From Earliella scabrosa (Eukaryota > Basidiomycota > Agaricomycetes > Polyporales > Polyporaceae), in the NCBI GenBank assembly GCA_022605405.1, contig JABYQQ010000012.1, positions 1,364,001 to 1,428,000 of the forward strand: a stretch of DNA of 64,000 nucleotides, in the 5' to 3' direction. Below the pieces are notes generated by a model. That model was given only the letters and a program-made list of their open reading frames with translations. It was not told the origin of the DNA and searched no databases. Below, piece after piece: positions 53,596-64,000 of this stretch (within the stretch, counting starts at the first letter, position 1; every line of letters begins with the position of its first letter). The position numbers and the translations under genes were made by a program.

Positions 53596-56530
53596 ATGGC
53601 GTCAGATGGGGATCCGGACAACGGCAAATGCCCACACCTCGCCGCCGTCTTGGCAGACGAGTCCGAGCGTGCGGGCCTTCTAAACAGATACAGCACCGTC
53701 GTTAAATGGAGTGTACACCGCTTGCATGAGGTTGTGTACCCTGCGAAGCGGCGAAAGGCGAGTTCGACCTGTTTACCAGTCGTGCGTACGTTCCCGCCAC
53801 CTGACACACATTTTTCAATATAGATCGCACCTCCCGAGTGCGGTGTCTGTGCAATAGCACTCTCTCGGCCATATGCATGTCTTCATTGCTCTTTTGCCGG
53901 CTGCTGGCCAGAGAAACACATCAAGCTTCACCTCCAAGACACAGGACACGATTTCTGTAGGTAACCTCACGCCTACCGTTCATTCGGGTCGCGTCTGTCC
54001 GCAGTCTCGTTCCTTCGGCGGTACCAGACATGCCGCCTTTCCCATTGCGCCTCTTTCACTAGACGCTGACATTTCGTTCCTGCAAGGCACTGACGTCAAA
54101 ACCGGCAATGTTTACTGCATTGCATGCGAGGATTTTGTATACGATGGCGCCTTCAGTGCGATTCAATCGTCTATTTCTATCGCTGTTGAAGAGCGAATGA
54201 CCAATTTTCACGGTTGGATTTCTCTCGGCTTGCACGGGACTTCATATATTGACTACCATTATTGGCCAGTGACACAGAGGGGCAAGGAACCGTTCTCGCC
54301 ATGGGAAGCCAATAAGCAAGAGGCGACTGCACTTGCGCAGGCCGCTCCTTTCCCTTGCCAAGGTCAGTTCACGTCGTAGAAGCGTTTCCATCGCGCTCAT
54401 TGGTCCCGGTATTTAGGGCGCAAGGGACTTGTCAACCTGGGCCAGACGTGCTTTATGAACGTCATCCTGCAATCATTTATCGCCAATCCCTTGTTACGCA
54501 ACTACTATCTGAGTGACAAGCATCCGAGTAAACTCTGCAAGAACAAAGACTGTACGTCTTGTGAAATGGACAAACTATATTCGGAGGTAAGGCACCCATG
54601 CTCATATTCACTTCACATGTGGAGTATATTTACTCGAAGTTGTTCCTGTTAGGTCTATTCTGAGAACACGGCGCCTTACGGACCCATCGATCTGCTCGCG
54701 AAGACGTGGAGAGTATCCTCTGAGTTGTCCGGTTATGCTCAGCAGGACGCCCATGAGTTCTTCATCGCAGCGCTGAACCAAATACACTCCACGTCAAGAG
54801 GATCGACGTCACTTCAATGTATCTGCATAATCCACTCCACCTTCGCGGGGCTGCTGCAGAGCGATGTCAAGTGCGAACGGTGTGGCAAGGTTGCAGACAA
54901 AACCGACCCTATGCTGGACATCAGTCTCGAACTCAAAGGCGAGACTGGGAGCGAGCAGAACCTGACCCTCGCGTCGTGTCTCCGCAGGCAAGCCTTTCCA
55001 CCACGTGTCTGAAGTTCCTATCTTTGTCCGTGTGCTAAGTATGCGCCATGAATAACTACAGGTTCACACACCCGGAAAAGCTAGGGCCAAATGAGTACAG
55101 CTGTGAACAGTGCGGCAAGGCATCTCATGTGCGTCCACCCGTCTATTAGTCTGTCCGAACCCGATGGCACCCATCTCTTCTCATTCGCCGCTAACTATAC
55201 CTCCGGTCACACATAGGCCAGCAAGCGGCTGACCATCCGCAAACTGCCTCCCGTTCTCAGCTTCCAGTTCAAGGTGGGAGCATCACGCCATCCCTAGTGA
55301 TGTCCCACCACCGCTGACCTCGGCTTTGTTTCATCAAACCTGCCCCGGTGATCTCTCCGCCTTCCGTCTTTCCAACTACACGACATACCTGCCCACACTT
55401 CTCCGTCTTCGCGCCGACATCCGCGCACATCCATATGCGGCCATGCGTCCCTCCGTCTCCTGATCGGCTCATACTTCGGCTGCACTTGGGATGCTCCCTT
55501 CACAGCGATTCGAGCACAAATCCTCAGACAAATCCGCAGCACGCAAGATTGAGGCCCCCGTCCGCTTTCCCGCGTCGCTAAACATGGCACCGTTCACGAC
55601 CTTGATCATGCACAAGCAGGAGCAGCTCAAGGACAACGGAGCCGCGCCTGCCACCCTTGTTCCGTGAGCGCCCGTCCCACTTTTAGCACATCCTCTCTAC
55701 GCTTGTCCCATCCCCGATCCATAGTCCCGCCCGCTTTGCCTTCACTAGCACGTACACAGCTCGCCGTTCCTTCTCTCCCATCCCATATCTCCTCTTTCTG
55801 CCTTTCTTGCCCCTTCCGCTTCCCCGCATACCGCACCTCGCCACCTCGCCGCTCCCAGATCTTGTCTTCCGTACCCCACGTAAATCGCTTGCTGACCGAG
55901 TCACCAACTTCTCCAGGGACAAGAGCCTCGGGCCGGAAGCGCTCTACGAGTACGACCTATTCGCCGTCGTCTGCCACGAGGGCCAGATGGACAACGGGCA
56001 CTATACCTGCTACGCGCGTTCGCAGGACGAGGTCCGTTCACAGTCCCTCCCTCTCTCTGTATACCCCGGGCACCCTATCGCCTGGGCATGTTCACATAAG
56101 CTGACACTTTCTATCCCCGCCCGCTCGTCGCACCTCACCTGTGCATCTCCGCGTCGCTGCTACCCCGTGTCGGCGCCGCCGCTATTCTTAGTGGTATCGC
56201 TACGATGACGACAAGTGAGTGCCGTTGTTGACGTAACTGTTCCGCGTATGCGCTGGGACTGACCGCGTACCGTCCACTCGCACGCACAGGGTGACGCACT
56301 CGACGCTGAGCGCGTGTCTCGGCTCCCAGGCGTACATGTGCTTTTACGTCAAGAAGCACCTCGACTACAAGCCTTACATGACGCCGTCATACGTCCTCAC
56401 TCGCGAGCAGGAGGCCGTGAAGGAGAAGGAGAGGGAACGGGAGAGGGAGCGCGAGAAGGAGGCGAAGGAAGCCGCGCGCATGAGGGAGTTTGATAACATT
56501 GACGAGGAGTTGCTGGCGACCACTGTATGA
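53596..56530 (+). CDS. Ubiquitin-specific protease, USP22/Ubp8 type
   Basis: A cysteine deubiquitinase resembling the SAGA subunit that removes ubiquitin from histone H2B. The N-terminal ZnF-UBP region includes KCPHLAAVL, APPECGVCAIALSRPYACLHC and DVKTGNVYCIACEDFVYDGAFS. The catalytic domain includes GLVNLGQTCFMNVILQSF (Cys box), CTSCEMDKLYSEVYSENTAPYGPIDLLAKTWRVSSELSGYAQQDAHEFF, CERCGKVADKTDPMLDISLEL with EYSCEQCGKA (zinc Cys pairs), LPPVLSFQFKRFEHKSSDKSA, and MDNGHYTCYARSQDEWYRYDDDKV (His box). It ends with a charged KEKEREREREREKEAKEAARMREFDNIDEELLATTV helix that yeast Ubp8 does not have as far as I know. About 10-12 exons; all catalytic residues present. Confidence 0.9.
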
Positions 56531-56832
56531 ACGCGGCGCTGTCGGGAATGTCCGCACATGCTTCAGATAGAGTGCTGTCCTCGTTGTAAGGTATTGGATA
56601 GGTGGTTCTACGAGCCATGTATGACGTACGAACAATGTACATCGCGTGTGGAGACGCGAAAATCCAAGGGCGAAGTGTAAGTACATATACACATGAGAGC
56701 AACGTTAGGAACATGAGAACGAGGTATACGAAGAAAGCTCGCGGGGAATAGGGTTTGGGTGTCTAGCACTAAAACAATACACGGGAAGAACGAAAGGCTA
56801 CATAGCTAGACCAAAGCTCAGGTGCGCGCCGC
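56531..56832. other. Convergent 3' region
   Basis: A 300-base gap between the stops of two convergent genes. AT-rich with no open frame of note; it should hold both 3' untranslated regions. Confidence 0.5.
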
Positions 56833-57580
56833 TCACGGGATGATGTCGTTCAACTCCCCCTCCCTGACCCGGATCTCAACGACCTCGACCTCGTAGTCCA
56901 TCATGGACGAATTCGTCGAAGACACGGAAGACGACACGAAGCCATGAGAGTTCGAAGGAGACGTTGAAGCGACATCTGATCAGCGCGACACACAGCGAGA
57001 CCAGTGGTCATGTGAGTACAACAGACACAGGAGGAAAGAGGGTGAACGAACATCGGTCTTTGATGTAGGGCGGGACAAACAAGTCCTTCGGGCGGGGAAG
57101 GATAACGTAAGTACATACACAGGAGGCGACAACGAAGCAAGAGCTCACCTGGTTCCACACAAAGCCCTGGCTCTTCTGGATGGTCAGAATGGGGCGGAGG
57201 GTGAAGACGGGCTGGCGGGGCTTCTTCCTGTGCTCTCGCTTGGGGCTCTCATAGTGCTCAACGGCGCGCTGCTTGCCCTTGAGGTCCTTCTTCATCTCAG
57301 CGACCCTGTCCGCAGACATGGGCTCGTCTCCCTCGTCGATCTCCATGTCACCGTCGATCTGCCCCGATCGCGAGTCGTTCGGGGAGGGTCGTTCGCCGTC
57401 GGAGCCGACGTGATCATAGTCTTCTTCGTCCTCCGAGCACGAATTATTGTCTGACGCACTGTCGCTGTAGTCATCCTCGTACGGGATCTGCTCGTAGCAC
57501 GCCCACGTCGGCGGGGATGGCGCGCGGCCGAGCGTGCGGCGGCGGAAGAATTCAGAGTACGAGTCCGAGTTGTTGCTCAT
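56833..57580 (-). CDS. Acidic hypothetical protein
   Basis: The ATG at 57580 gives MSNNSDSYSEFFRRRTLGRAPSPPTWACYEQIPYEDDYSDSASDNNSCSEDEEDYDHVGSDGERPSPNDSRSGQIDGDMEIDEGDEPMSADRVAEMKKDLKGKQRAVEHYESPKREHRKKPRQPVFTLRPILTIQKSQGFVWNQ, then DLFVPPYIKDR and a last exon DVASTSPSNSHGFVSSSVSSTNSSMMDYEVEVVEIRVREGELNDIIP. Three exons, about 200 residues. Only the basic segment and FTLRPILTIQKSQGFVWNQDLFVPPYIKDR look constrained; they may be a binding motif. An in-frame upstream ATG is possible. No family recognised; probably nuclear by composition. Confidence 0.6.
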
Positions 57581-57961
57581 GTCGGCGAGGTGCTTGAGGT
57601 GTACGTCGAGTGTCGAGTGCCGGGTGTCGGTGGAAGAGTGGCCGGTGTTGTGCAGCGTGCGCGCGCGGTGGAGAGGATGGTGACGGTTCGAGGTCAAGAG
57701 CGGGAAGAGTCGGAGGCGCAGGGATGTGATGCGCCGTGACGGGGCTTAGGGCTGGGGATGGCGACCGAGTCACAGCTGGCTAGATAAGGCAACCCCTCGT
57801 CCTGCGCCACGCCGCTACCAGGCGTTGATTAGCACCGTCAGGTCGTCCTCGAGGCGTCCTAGCGTACAATCAGCGGGCCTTCGCCTAGGTTCATCCATGT
57901 GCGTCGCGCTGTGTGTCCGACGCGTTGTCTTTGACTCCCGACCAGCCGGACAGCGTGCGGG

Positions 57962-59065
57962 ATGGCAGGAAGCAAGTTCGCCTATGTCCGAAACTTCGAG
58001 CTCCCCGACCCTCTTCTTCCGGGTACTTTCATGGTCCTCCGGATCGATGGCCATGCATTCCATCGGTCAGTGCGGTAGCTAGCTCACATGAAACTAGTCC
58101 GAACGGCATAGGTAGATTGTCCGAGGAGCACAACTTCGTGAAGCCAAACGACGAGCGCGCGCTGCAACTCATGGACCATGCTGCGCGCGATGTCATGAAC
58201 GAGTTCAAGGACATCGTGCTTGCTTTCGGCGAATCGGATGAATACAGGTACGGTAGCCGCGACTACATCACATCGTGCGCCACGACTGATCGCCACACTT
58301 CCAGCTTTCTGTTCCGCAAATCCACCACGTTGTATAATCGGCGGGAAGCCAAGATTCTGACCACCGTCGCCTCACTGTTCACTTCCTCATACGTCTTCAA
58401 CTGGTCAAAATACCTGCCGGATACCCCACTGAAGTATTGCCCATCTTTCGATGGTCGAATAGTGCTGTATCCCTCCTCGACTGTGGTGCGCGACTACTTC
58501 TCCTGGCGACAAGCGGATAGTGAGTCGTTCGCTCGGTCCGAGAGAAGCATCTCATGAACCAAATTGTCGCAGCGCACATCAATAACCTGTACAACACAGT
58601 GTTCTGGGCCTTAGTTTTGAAGGGCGGTCAGAACACGACGGAAGCACACACTACTCTTCGGGTTCGCGGAATGCGCCAAGTTTGCCTAGCAGCGACTGAC
58701 ACGTATGAATTGATTCAGGGCACCGTATCCGCTCAGAAGCACGAGATACTGTTCTCGCGGTTTGACATCAACTACAATGAACTACCTGCGAGGTTCAGGA
58801 AGGGAAGCGTATTAGTCCGAGAGGAGGTAGGTTATATGACCCGAGACAGGCTTCTTCGTCAAAACTGACGCTTTCCGGGTAGGTCTCCGAAGAAGCTCAA
58901 ACAGGGGACGATGCGGAACGGACGGATGGCAATGCTGCAGCTCCTCCGAACCGTCAGCAGGCGCAAAAGAAGAAGCCTAAGATCCGGACAACGGTGGAGC
59001 TCTACCATTGTGACATTATAGGGGACGAGTTCTGGAACGCTCGGCCGAATATACTTGCAGATTAA
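57962..59065 (+). CDS. THG1: tRNA-His guanylyltransferase
   Basis: Adds the G(-1) residue to the 5' end of tRNA-His, needed for histidyl-tRNA synthetase recognition. The protein starts [35 protein letters not shown], with the metal-binding Asp of RIDGHAFH. It continues with [45 protein letters not shown] (GESDEYSF, second metal Asp), [107 protein letters not shown], and ends [17 protein letters not shown]. Five or six short introns; the protein appears complete and of normal length (~280). A Lys-rich insertion near the end ([20 protein letters not shown]) is usual in fungal members. An essential single-copy gene in most eukaryotes. Confidence 0.93.
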
Positions 59066-59437
59066 TCGCTAGTGATTCTCTCATCTCCCTTTCATGTAGC
59101 TTGTTGCCTCAGGTCAGGTACGTGCTTGTCTTCTCTCACCACGCTCTAGTGTCGCGGGCCAGAAGGCGAAGATCACTCGGGTATGGGGCAAGCATCCTCT
59201 GGGCATGAGTTTGTACATATCCGGACATCACCTCCAACTTCTCAGCATGCTGCCTCTACAAGCACGCGTGTCAGAATACAACTGTGTTGGGAGACCGGCG
59301 AGAAAGTCACAGCCACACAACGGACGCGGCCGACGCTGGCGGGAATTACTATATTAGGCCAGGCGCGCTCCCATGTTGGGACGTAGAAGTACCACTGCCA
59401 CCTTGCGCGCATCAAGTTGTTTCCCGACAGACTGACC
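59066..59437. other. No gene seen
   Basis: A 370-base gap between THG1 and the next gene on the same strand. It should contain the THG1 3' end and the promoter of the dehydratase gene. Confidence 0.45.
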
Positions 59438-60349
59438 ATGGCCTTCAGACAGAACGTGGCTCGTATTATAGGGCTGCCGGGCCTAGCAAGTACCACGACT
59501 CGGACTCTACAATCTCGGGCCGTTCACGCGTCTGCGCTTCGCAGCTGCCACGCTGGCTTCGTCCTCTCGCGTGCAAGCGTTCCTGCACTCCATAGTAGTA
59601 GTATGTTTTCACGCCTAATGAGCAGCGGTGGTTCGAACGAAACAGGTGAGCAATTTCCCTTCTTCCAATGCATGCGACCCCCCGACGCCAAGTCCCCGCT
59701 GCATCTGTCGTGACTTCCAGAAGAACGAGGCACGAAACGGGCCCGCGGCCGTCGGGCAAGGGCACTCGAAGTTGTGCAGCCTCAGAACGCTCTCCAGAAC
59801 TAACCTTGCCTTCTCCCCTAGCTACTCGGAATCGATCACCATGGCCAGCTCTGCCACGAGCTCCAAAATGGCCCTGCCCGTGGTTGACCGAAGAGGAGAA
59901 GATCGAGTTCCTTGATCCACTCCTAACACACCACGACTGGCGCGTACGGCAATTCGAGTCCGAATTCCTCACGCCCTCAGGGGAAGATACCAAGACCATG
60001 TCGATCAAGGAGATCGAGAAGCGGTTCACATTTCCGTCCCTCGCCGCGCTTGACGAGTTCCTGGAGAACGTCAGCGTGCTCGAAACTCGCGAAAAGGTGC
60101 GGCCCCTAGCACGCTCGCGTGTGTGTTGTGCCGGGCTCATGTTGACCCTTGTCACAGCACCACGCCACAAAGGAGGTCACCCGAGAGTCGCACGAGCCTA
60201 CTGTCGTTCTACGCAGCCACACGCATTCCGCCCTACGTCCTCCGCTCGACCCAAGCGAAACCGCGCAGGACAGAGCGCATCCAGGGATCACTCTCAGAGA
60301 CATTCGATTTGCGTACGGAGTTGAAGGGCTTCTCAGCAGCTCTGGGTAG
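59438..60349 (+). CDS. Pterin-4a-carbinolamine dehydratase-like, mitochondrial
   Basis: The family dehydrates 4a-hydroxytetrahydrobiopterin. The N-terminal MAFRQNVARIIGLPGLASTTTRTLQSRAVHASALRSCH is basic and Ser/Thr-rich like a mitochondrial presequence. The body reads WPCPWLTEEEKIEFLDPLLTHHDWRVRQFESEFLTPSGEDTKTMSIKEIEKRFTFPSLAALDEFLENVSVLETREK, then HHATKEVTRESHEPTVVLRSHTHSALRPP, and GITLRDIRFAYGVEGLL. This follows the family order W-x-R...F-F...HH(P)...V-x-L-x-T-H...GIT-x-D. The usual HHP is HHA here. Joining the presequence exon (to 59645) to the body needs the acceptor near 59820, a 175-base intron; the nearer acceptor at about 59719 leads to a stop. Three exons in all. Confidence 0.8.
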
Positions 60350-60516
60350 CGGACATAAGTACTTGGCGCCGTCGGTGGTGGCGTGTTCTCCAACAGTGCT
60401 GGCACCCTTCGGGATCGAGACATGACAAGGCTTGCCGTCTTGAACATCGCATGGCGTGTTGGGTTCCGTGGCAGTAAAATACATCGTGTGTGGACGCGAG
60501 CCGATGCGCGCATGGA

Positions 60517-61860
60517 TCATACAGTGGGCACCCGTTTCAGCAAAAACTCCTTCATAGGCTCCAAAGACTGCTCAAACATGCGCGTGCCGGGATACAGCTC
60601 GAAATGACCTGCATAAGTACACACGGCGGCGTCAGCGTGGGCATGTGGGGCGCGCTCATGATATGATGCGTACCGCATTCGAGAGGCACCACCTCGACCA
60701 GGGAGGAAAGACGCGCGAGCTCAAGCACGTTCTCGTACGGGCAGAGATTGTCTTGTGTCGGCGCGATGAGCTTGAGCGGACAGATGATGCGCGCTCCGGA
60801 GGCGTTGGGTGTGTAGAACGGGAACTCGAATATGGCCGAGGCGTTCACCTGAGTGTGACGGATGAGCACGGCAGTGGTCGAGTCGGCATTCCCCAACTCA
60901 CCTCGTTAGGATAGGTGCTATATTTTTATATGCGTCTTCAGCGAACCACGCCATACAAAACAAGGGCATAAAGAGCGCTCACCCTTCTTCTCGAACGATA
61001 CTCAGCAGGCCGGTGACGGCGCCGGGAGTCGTCATCAGCCCGACTTCCCCTGGATGTGCGATAGCAGGCATGTACTTCGGGCTAAGGCCGACAGCTTGTC
61101 TCAGGACGTCCTGGATAGCTGTCAGAATTGTCTTCGTGAAACCCCAGCTGAGCGGCGGGCGCGGGGATTTGCCCAGATATGGACACTGGGAGATCACTGC
61201 GGTCAAGTTGAGCTCTCGCTGCAATGCATGCATGGGTCAGCGGAGATGAACAAAGCGAGTGGTGAATGCAACAGACCTCGCTCGCCAATGACACGACATG
61301 GCCACCTCAAAGTGATGTCAGCGAATAGAAAGTGGTGCGTTAGAACTTGGGCATACCCGAGAAACTGGTTCCCCACAGTATGAGCCGCTGGGAATCGAAC
61401 TCGGACTGCTGCCTACACCACTTGACGACCGTCCTGTAGTCGTCCAACTGTTCCGACACGTAGACTACATGTCTCGGGACACCATCTATTCCATGAGGGG
61501 ACTTTGTGAGCACTGATTGAACAGATGAACCGATTCAAGAGAGCCTGACCTGAGGCGCCCCAGCGACGGTAGTCGAACACGACAACGGCGTAGCCGAGGG
61601 AGGCAAACGCCTCAGCATACTCCGCAAGCCCCATGCGCTTGTTCGAGGAGATGCCATGTGCCCTGAATACAATAGAATGACCTTAGTTTGTACCACCGCC
61701 AGAAAGAGAGCATATTCGTTACAGACATCACAATAACGGGCGGGGCCTTCCCACCCTGCCCCGCAGTCTTCGGGAGATACTTCCACGCATCCAGGTTCCA
61801 GCCCGGTGTCTTCGAGGGTATCTTTATGTCGGTCTTGACGAATGGCTTGTCTTCGCCCAT
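60517..61860 (-). CDS. Alpha/beta hydrolase (peptidase S15/dienelactone-like)
   Basis: Spliced from the ATG at 61860: MGEDKPFVKTDIKIPSKTPGWNLDAWKYLPKTAGQGGKAPPVIVM, AHGISSNKRMGLAEYAEAFASLGYAVVVFDYRRWGASG, VPRHVVYVSEQLDDYRTVVKWCRQQSEFDSQRLILWGTSFSGG (nucleophile GTSFSG), LNLTAVISQCPYLGK, PHPGEVGLMTTPGAVTGLLSIVREEG, VNASAIFEFPFYTPNASGARIICPLKLIAPTQDNLCPYENVLELA (acid region), SLVEVVPLECG, HFELYPGTRMFEQSLEPMKEFLLKRVPTV. GHFELYPG supplies the catalytic His. The substrate is unknown; such fungal enzymes are often described as X-Pro dipeptidyl-peptidase-like or polyketide-type hydrolases. No signal peptide, so cytosolic. About eight exons. Confidence 0.85.
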
Positions 61861-62583
61861 GGTCGACGGTGTGCGTGTCAAAGTGTCCTGTTCAAAGTAT
61901 GCTGCATCGCCGTTACCAAGTAGTTCAAGTAGACTGTGGGAATGTTGTCACGGTCTGTTGCCGAACCTAGATTCTTACCAAATCCGGAGTGCAGGTGATC
62001 AAGCGCTCGGTGTGAGTGCCTTCCGGGTGGCTTGTGGATGTGGGGGTCAAAGAGGGCGTTCGGGCGAAGAGCACCCCATCTTATTGGAAACACTTCTCCT
62101 GCGGTGTGATGATGATGGCAACAACTGGGCAGCCTTGAACCAGCCCTGGAGAGGAGATCGTAGTCACGGACGTAACCCGCCTCCGGGAAGGCAACGGACT
62201 CGGAGGCGGCGGATGCGAATGGACATCTCGGAACGAATTGCTCCTTCGGTCCCGGAGGAGTATTTCGGAGACGGCGCTTTTCCCAGCCGATGCGAACACG
62301 CCAATCGGAGCACTCAGCGAGTGGTCGAACATACAACAAGTTGACCCAGCATCATACAACCCCAAAGGAATGTCGTAGTACATGGCACACAGGATAGCCC
62401 ATCAAACGTTGGCCGTTTACGACACCGAGTTGCTCCCCACGCAGGCCGGATACTGCAAAGCCGTACCTGCAATCTATGGCTCCCAGATGCCGGCCGCCGT
62501 AAGGTAACGTATACGGCAACCGCGGTTCCCCCACGGTCCGAACGTATCACACAGCTGGCCTTGCCCCAAGCGCCCCGTCGCGA
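61861..62583. other. No confident gene
   Basis: Upstream of the minus-strand hydrolase and downstream of the minus-strand membrane-protein gene. A minus frame at 61878-62339 is open but unremarkable. It should hold the hydrolase promoter. Confidence 0.45.
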
Positions 62584-63961
62584 TTAATGCCTCGTCGTCT
62601 CGACAGACGTCTCGATGAACACCTCCGGGGGCCTGCAGAAAGGGAGATAAATCCGCCGTAACCCCCACTGACAGGAACAGAGGGTACGTACAACCGCACC
62701 GCATGCTTGCTGCCCTCGCCGAGCCTGCTCGTCGTCGTCCCGATCGTGGGCATGGTTGTGATGCCTGAAGCCCCAGCCATGTGGTTGCGCAGGCCTTCAC
62801 GAGCGTTGAGACTGGCGATCATTGAGACCGCGTACACTGTGAATAGCGCTTGAGCGAGTGGCATGCGGTCTGAGACGGGATACTCACGACTGGCTCCGAC
62901 GTAGGAGAACAGAATGTACAGGTTCTTGTCGCGGTTCGTCAGGTTCTGGACGATGCGTCAGCGAGATCGCTCTAGTCTCTAGAGGTTGAGGAGCATAACA
63001 GAGCGGAAGAACCTACTGTGACGAGTGCAAGGAGTGCGCAGACGCTGCAAGTGGTGCCTCATATCAGAATGCTGGACAGTTGTCTAAAAGAAGTCGCTCA
63101 CCTCGTCATGATACCCGTGTTGATAGTGTAGAAGATCTGGGAAGTCATGTGTGCGCTACGTTAGCACGGATAACGTCAACGCCACGGCGAGTAACACACC
63201 AGACGGGTGATCAAGCGTTTTGATCTGTGAGGAGTGTCACTGAGCGCCTCAAGCCAGGAGGAACAATGGTATTGCTTACCTTGAGCCGCTTACTCTTGAA
63301 GTGTACAAGAGAAGAACCAGGGTGACTGTGATAGCGATATCTGTCCCCGCAATTAGGGCATTCGAGGCGATCACATAGTTCTATGACGGCTTCGATGAGG
63401 ATCCTGACGATGGGTACGTGGAAGGAACTACGTACTCCGAGAGTTGTGATATCCGCTACTGATTCCGCTGTAGCACTAAGGACTTGGAGTCAATCATATC
63501 GTCTGCGCGAGCCACGGTCCATCTGCGAACCTCTTAACCACGAGCACTGTCGATGTCATCACGGTCAGCCAGCACGTAACATCGTGGTGCAATGCGTTGA
63601 CGTACAGATTCCTGTTGCTATGAAACCAGAAACGGCCAAGGCTTCAACGGGCGGCGCGCGATGGTCATGGATGAGTACTTACCCCAGCAAGCGGCGACCA
63701 TGATGACCTGCCATATCACATAAATGACCGTGAGCTCGAGAAAGGATCGCGAGTCACGGTACATACCAGCCAGCTAATGACAGCGATGTACTTGCATACT
63801 ACCGAACCACGTTACTCTGGATGGCAACGGCAACGGATATGTCACACCACGTACGTGACCACACCCGCAGGACGTAGAATCTTCACCGCCACAAGCGTCA
63901 GCATGGATAGACAGGATAGAAACAGGATGTCATACAATTGCACCAGAGCCACGAGAGTGGT
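62584..63961 (-). CDS. DUF6534-like multi-pass membrane protein, 5' end outside window
   Basis: Minus-strand gene entering from the right. Exons in order: TTLVALVQLYDILFLSCLSMLTLVAVKILRPAGVVTY, VCKYIAVISWL, VIMVAACW, CSVCALLALVT, NLTNRDKNLYILFSYVGASR, EYPVSDRMPLAQALFTVYAVSMIASLNAREGLRNHMAG, and a tail ending PPEVFIETSVETTRH before the TAA at 62584-62586. The last helix plus SLNAREGLR matches the end of DUF6534 proteins (usually LNARxSLR). These are basidiomycete membrane proteins of unknown role, related in style to the DUF6533 pair at 25-30 kb. The first exons are missing, since the exon at 63961 is preceded by an intron running to the window edge. Many exons are very short, so borders are approximate. 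Confidence 0.65.
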
Positions 63962-64000
63962 CTGCAGACGTTGTCAATTGAAGGATAGACTGGGACGAGC

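Noticed and set aside
1..64000. CRISPR arrays, operons, ribosome binding sites
   Set aside because: The window is intron-rich eukaryotic DNA; no spaced direct repeats of CRISPR type were seen.

Overview
This looks like nuclear DNA of a basidiomycete fungus, most likely a wood-decaying Agaricomycete such as a polypore. Genes are cut by many short introns (about 50-60 bases, GT...AG, often with a CTGAC/CTAAC-type branch site). TATA boxes sit 60-80 bases before several start codons. The gene content also fits: two secreted oxalate decarboxylases, a tannase/feruloyl esterase and basidiomycete-specific DUF6533/DUF6534 membrane proteins. There is no sign of bacterial organisation. I spliced the genes by eye, so internal exon borders are approximate unless a position is given.

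Layout. 0-5 kb: oxalate decarboxylase 1. 5-9.7 kb: gene-poor, with a 7-base tandem repeat and a perfect 18-bp inverted repeat. 9.8-15.1 kb: a Ser/Pro-rich hypothetical protein and a secreted tannase-family esterase (minus) with a diverged 139-base tandem repeat behind it. 16-24 kb: a poorly resolved minus-strand gene, an ABHD11/IMO32-like alpha/beta hydrolase, a Ser/Thr-rich hypothetical protein, the RNA-processing protein LSm2, and a basic nuclear-type hypothetical protein. 25-30 kb: two tandem DUF6533 genes, the second split by an 835-bp element with ~140-bp inverted ends and a tRNA-like unit. 30-39 kb: a gene-poor accessory stretch, then a full-length MULE/SWIM transposase facing a TET/JBP-type 2-oxoglutarate dioxygenase, 205 bp apart at their stops. 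39-48 kb: hypothetical genes, one with an 18-bp coding minisatellite and one encoding a ~1449-residue disordered protein. 48-50.6 kb: oxalate decarboxylase 2. 52-62 kb: a conserved housekeeping block of a HIT protein, a USP22/Ubp8-type deubiquitinase, an acidic hypothetical protein, tRNA-His guanylyltransferase, a pterin-4a-carbinolamine dehydratase-like protein and an alpha/beta hydrolase. 62.6-64 kb: 3' part of a DUF6534-type gene running off the window.

Functionally, the secreted enzymes (two oxalate decarboxylases and a tannase-like esterase) suit a fungus living on lignocellulose and coping with its own oxalate. The 25-39 kb section is the dynamic part: a membrane-protein family being duplicated and disrupted, and a transposase next to a putative DNA-methylcytosine oxidase. 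The transposase/dioxygenase pair and the inverted-repeat element are the best candidates for something not fully described.
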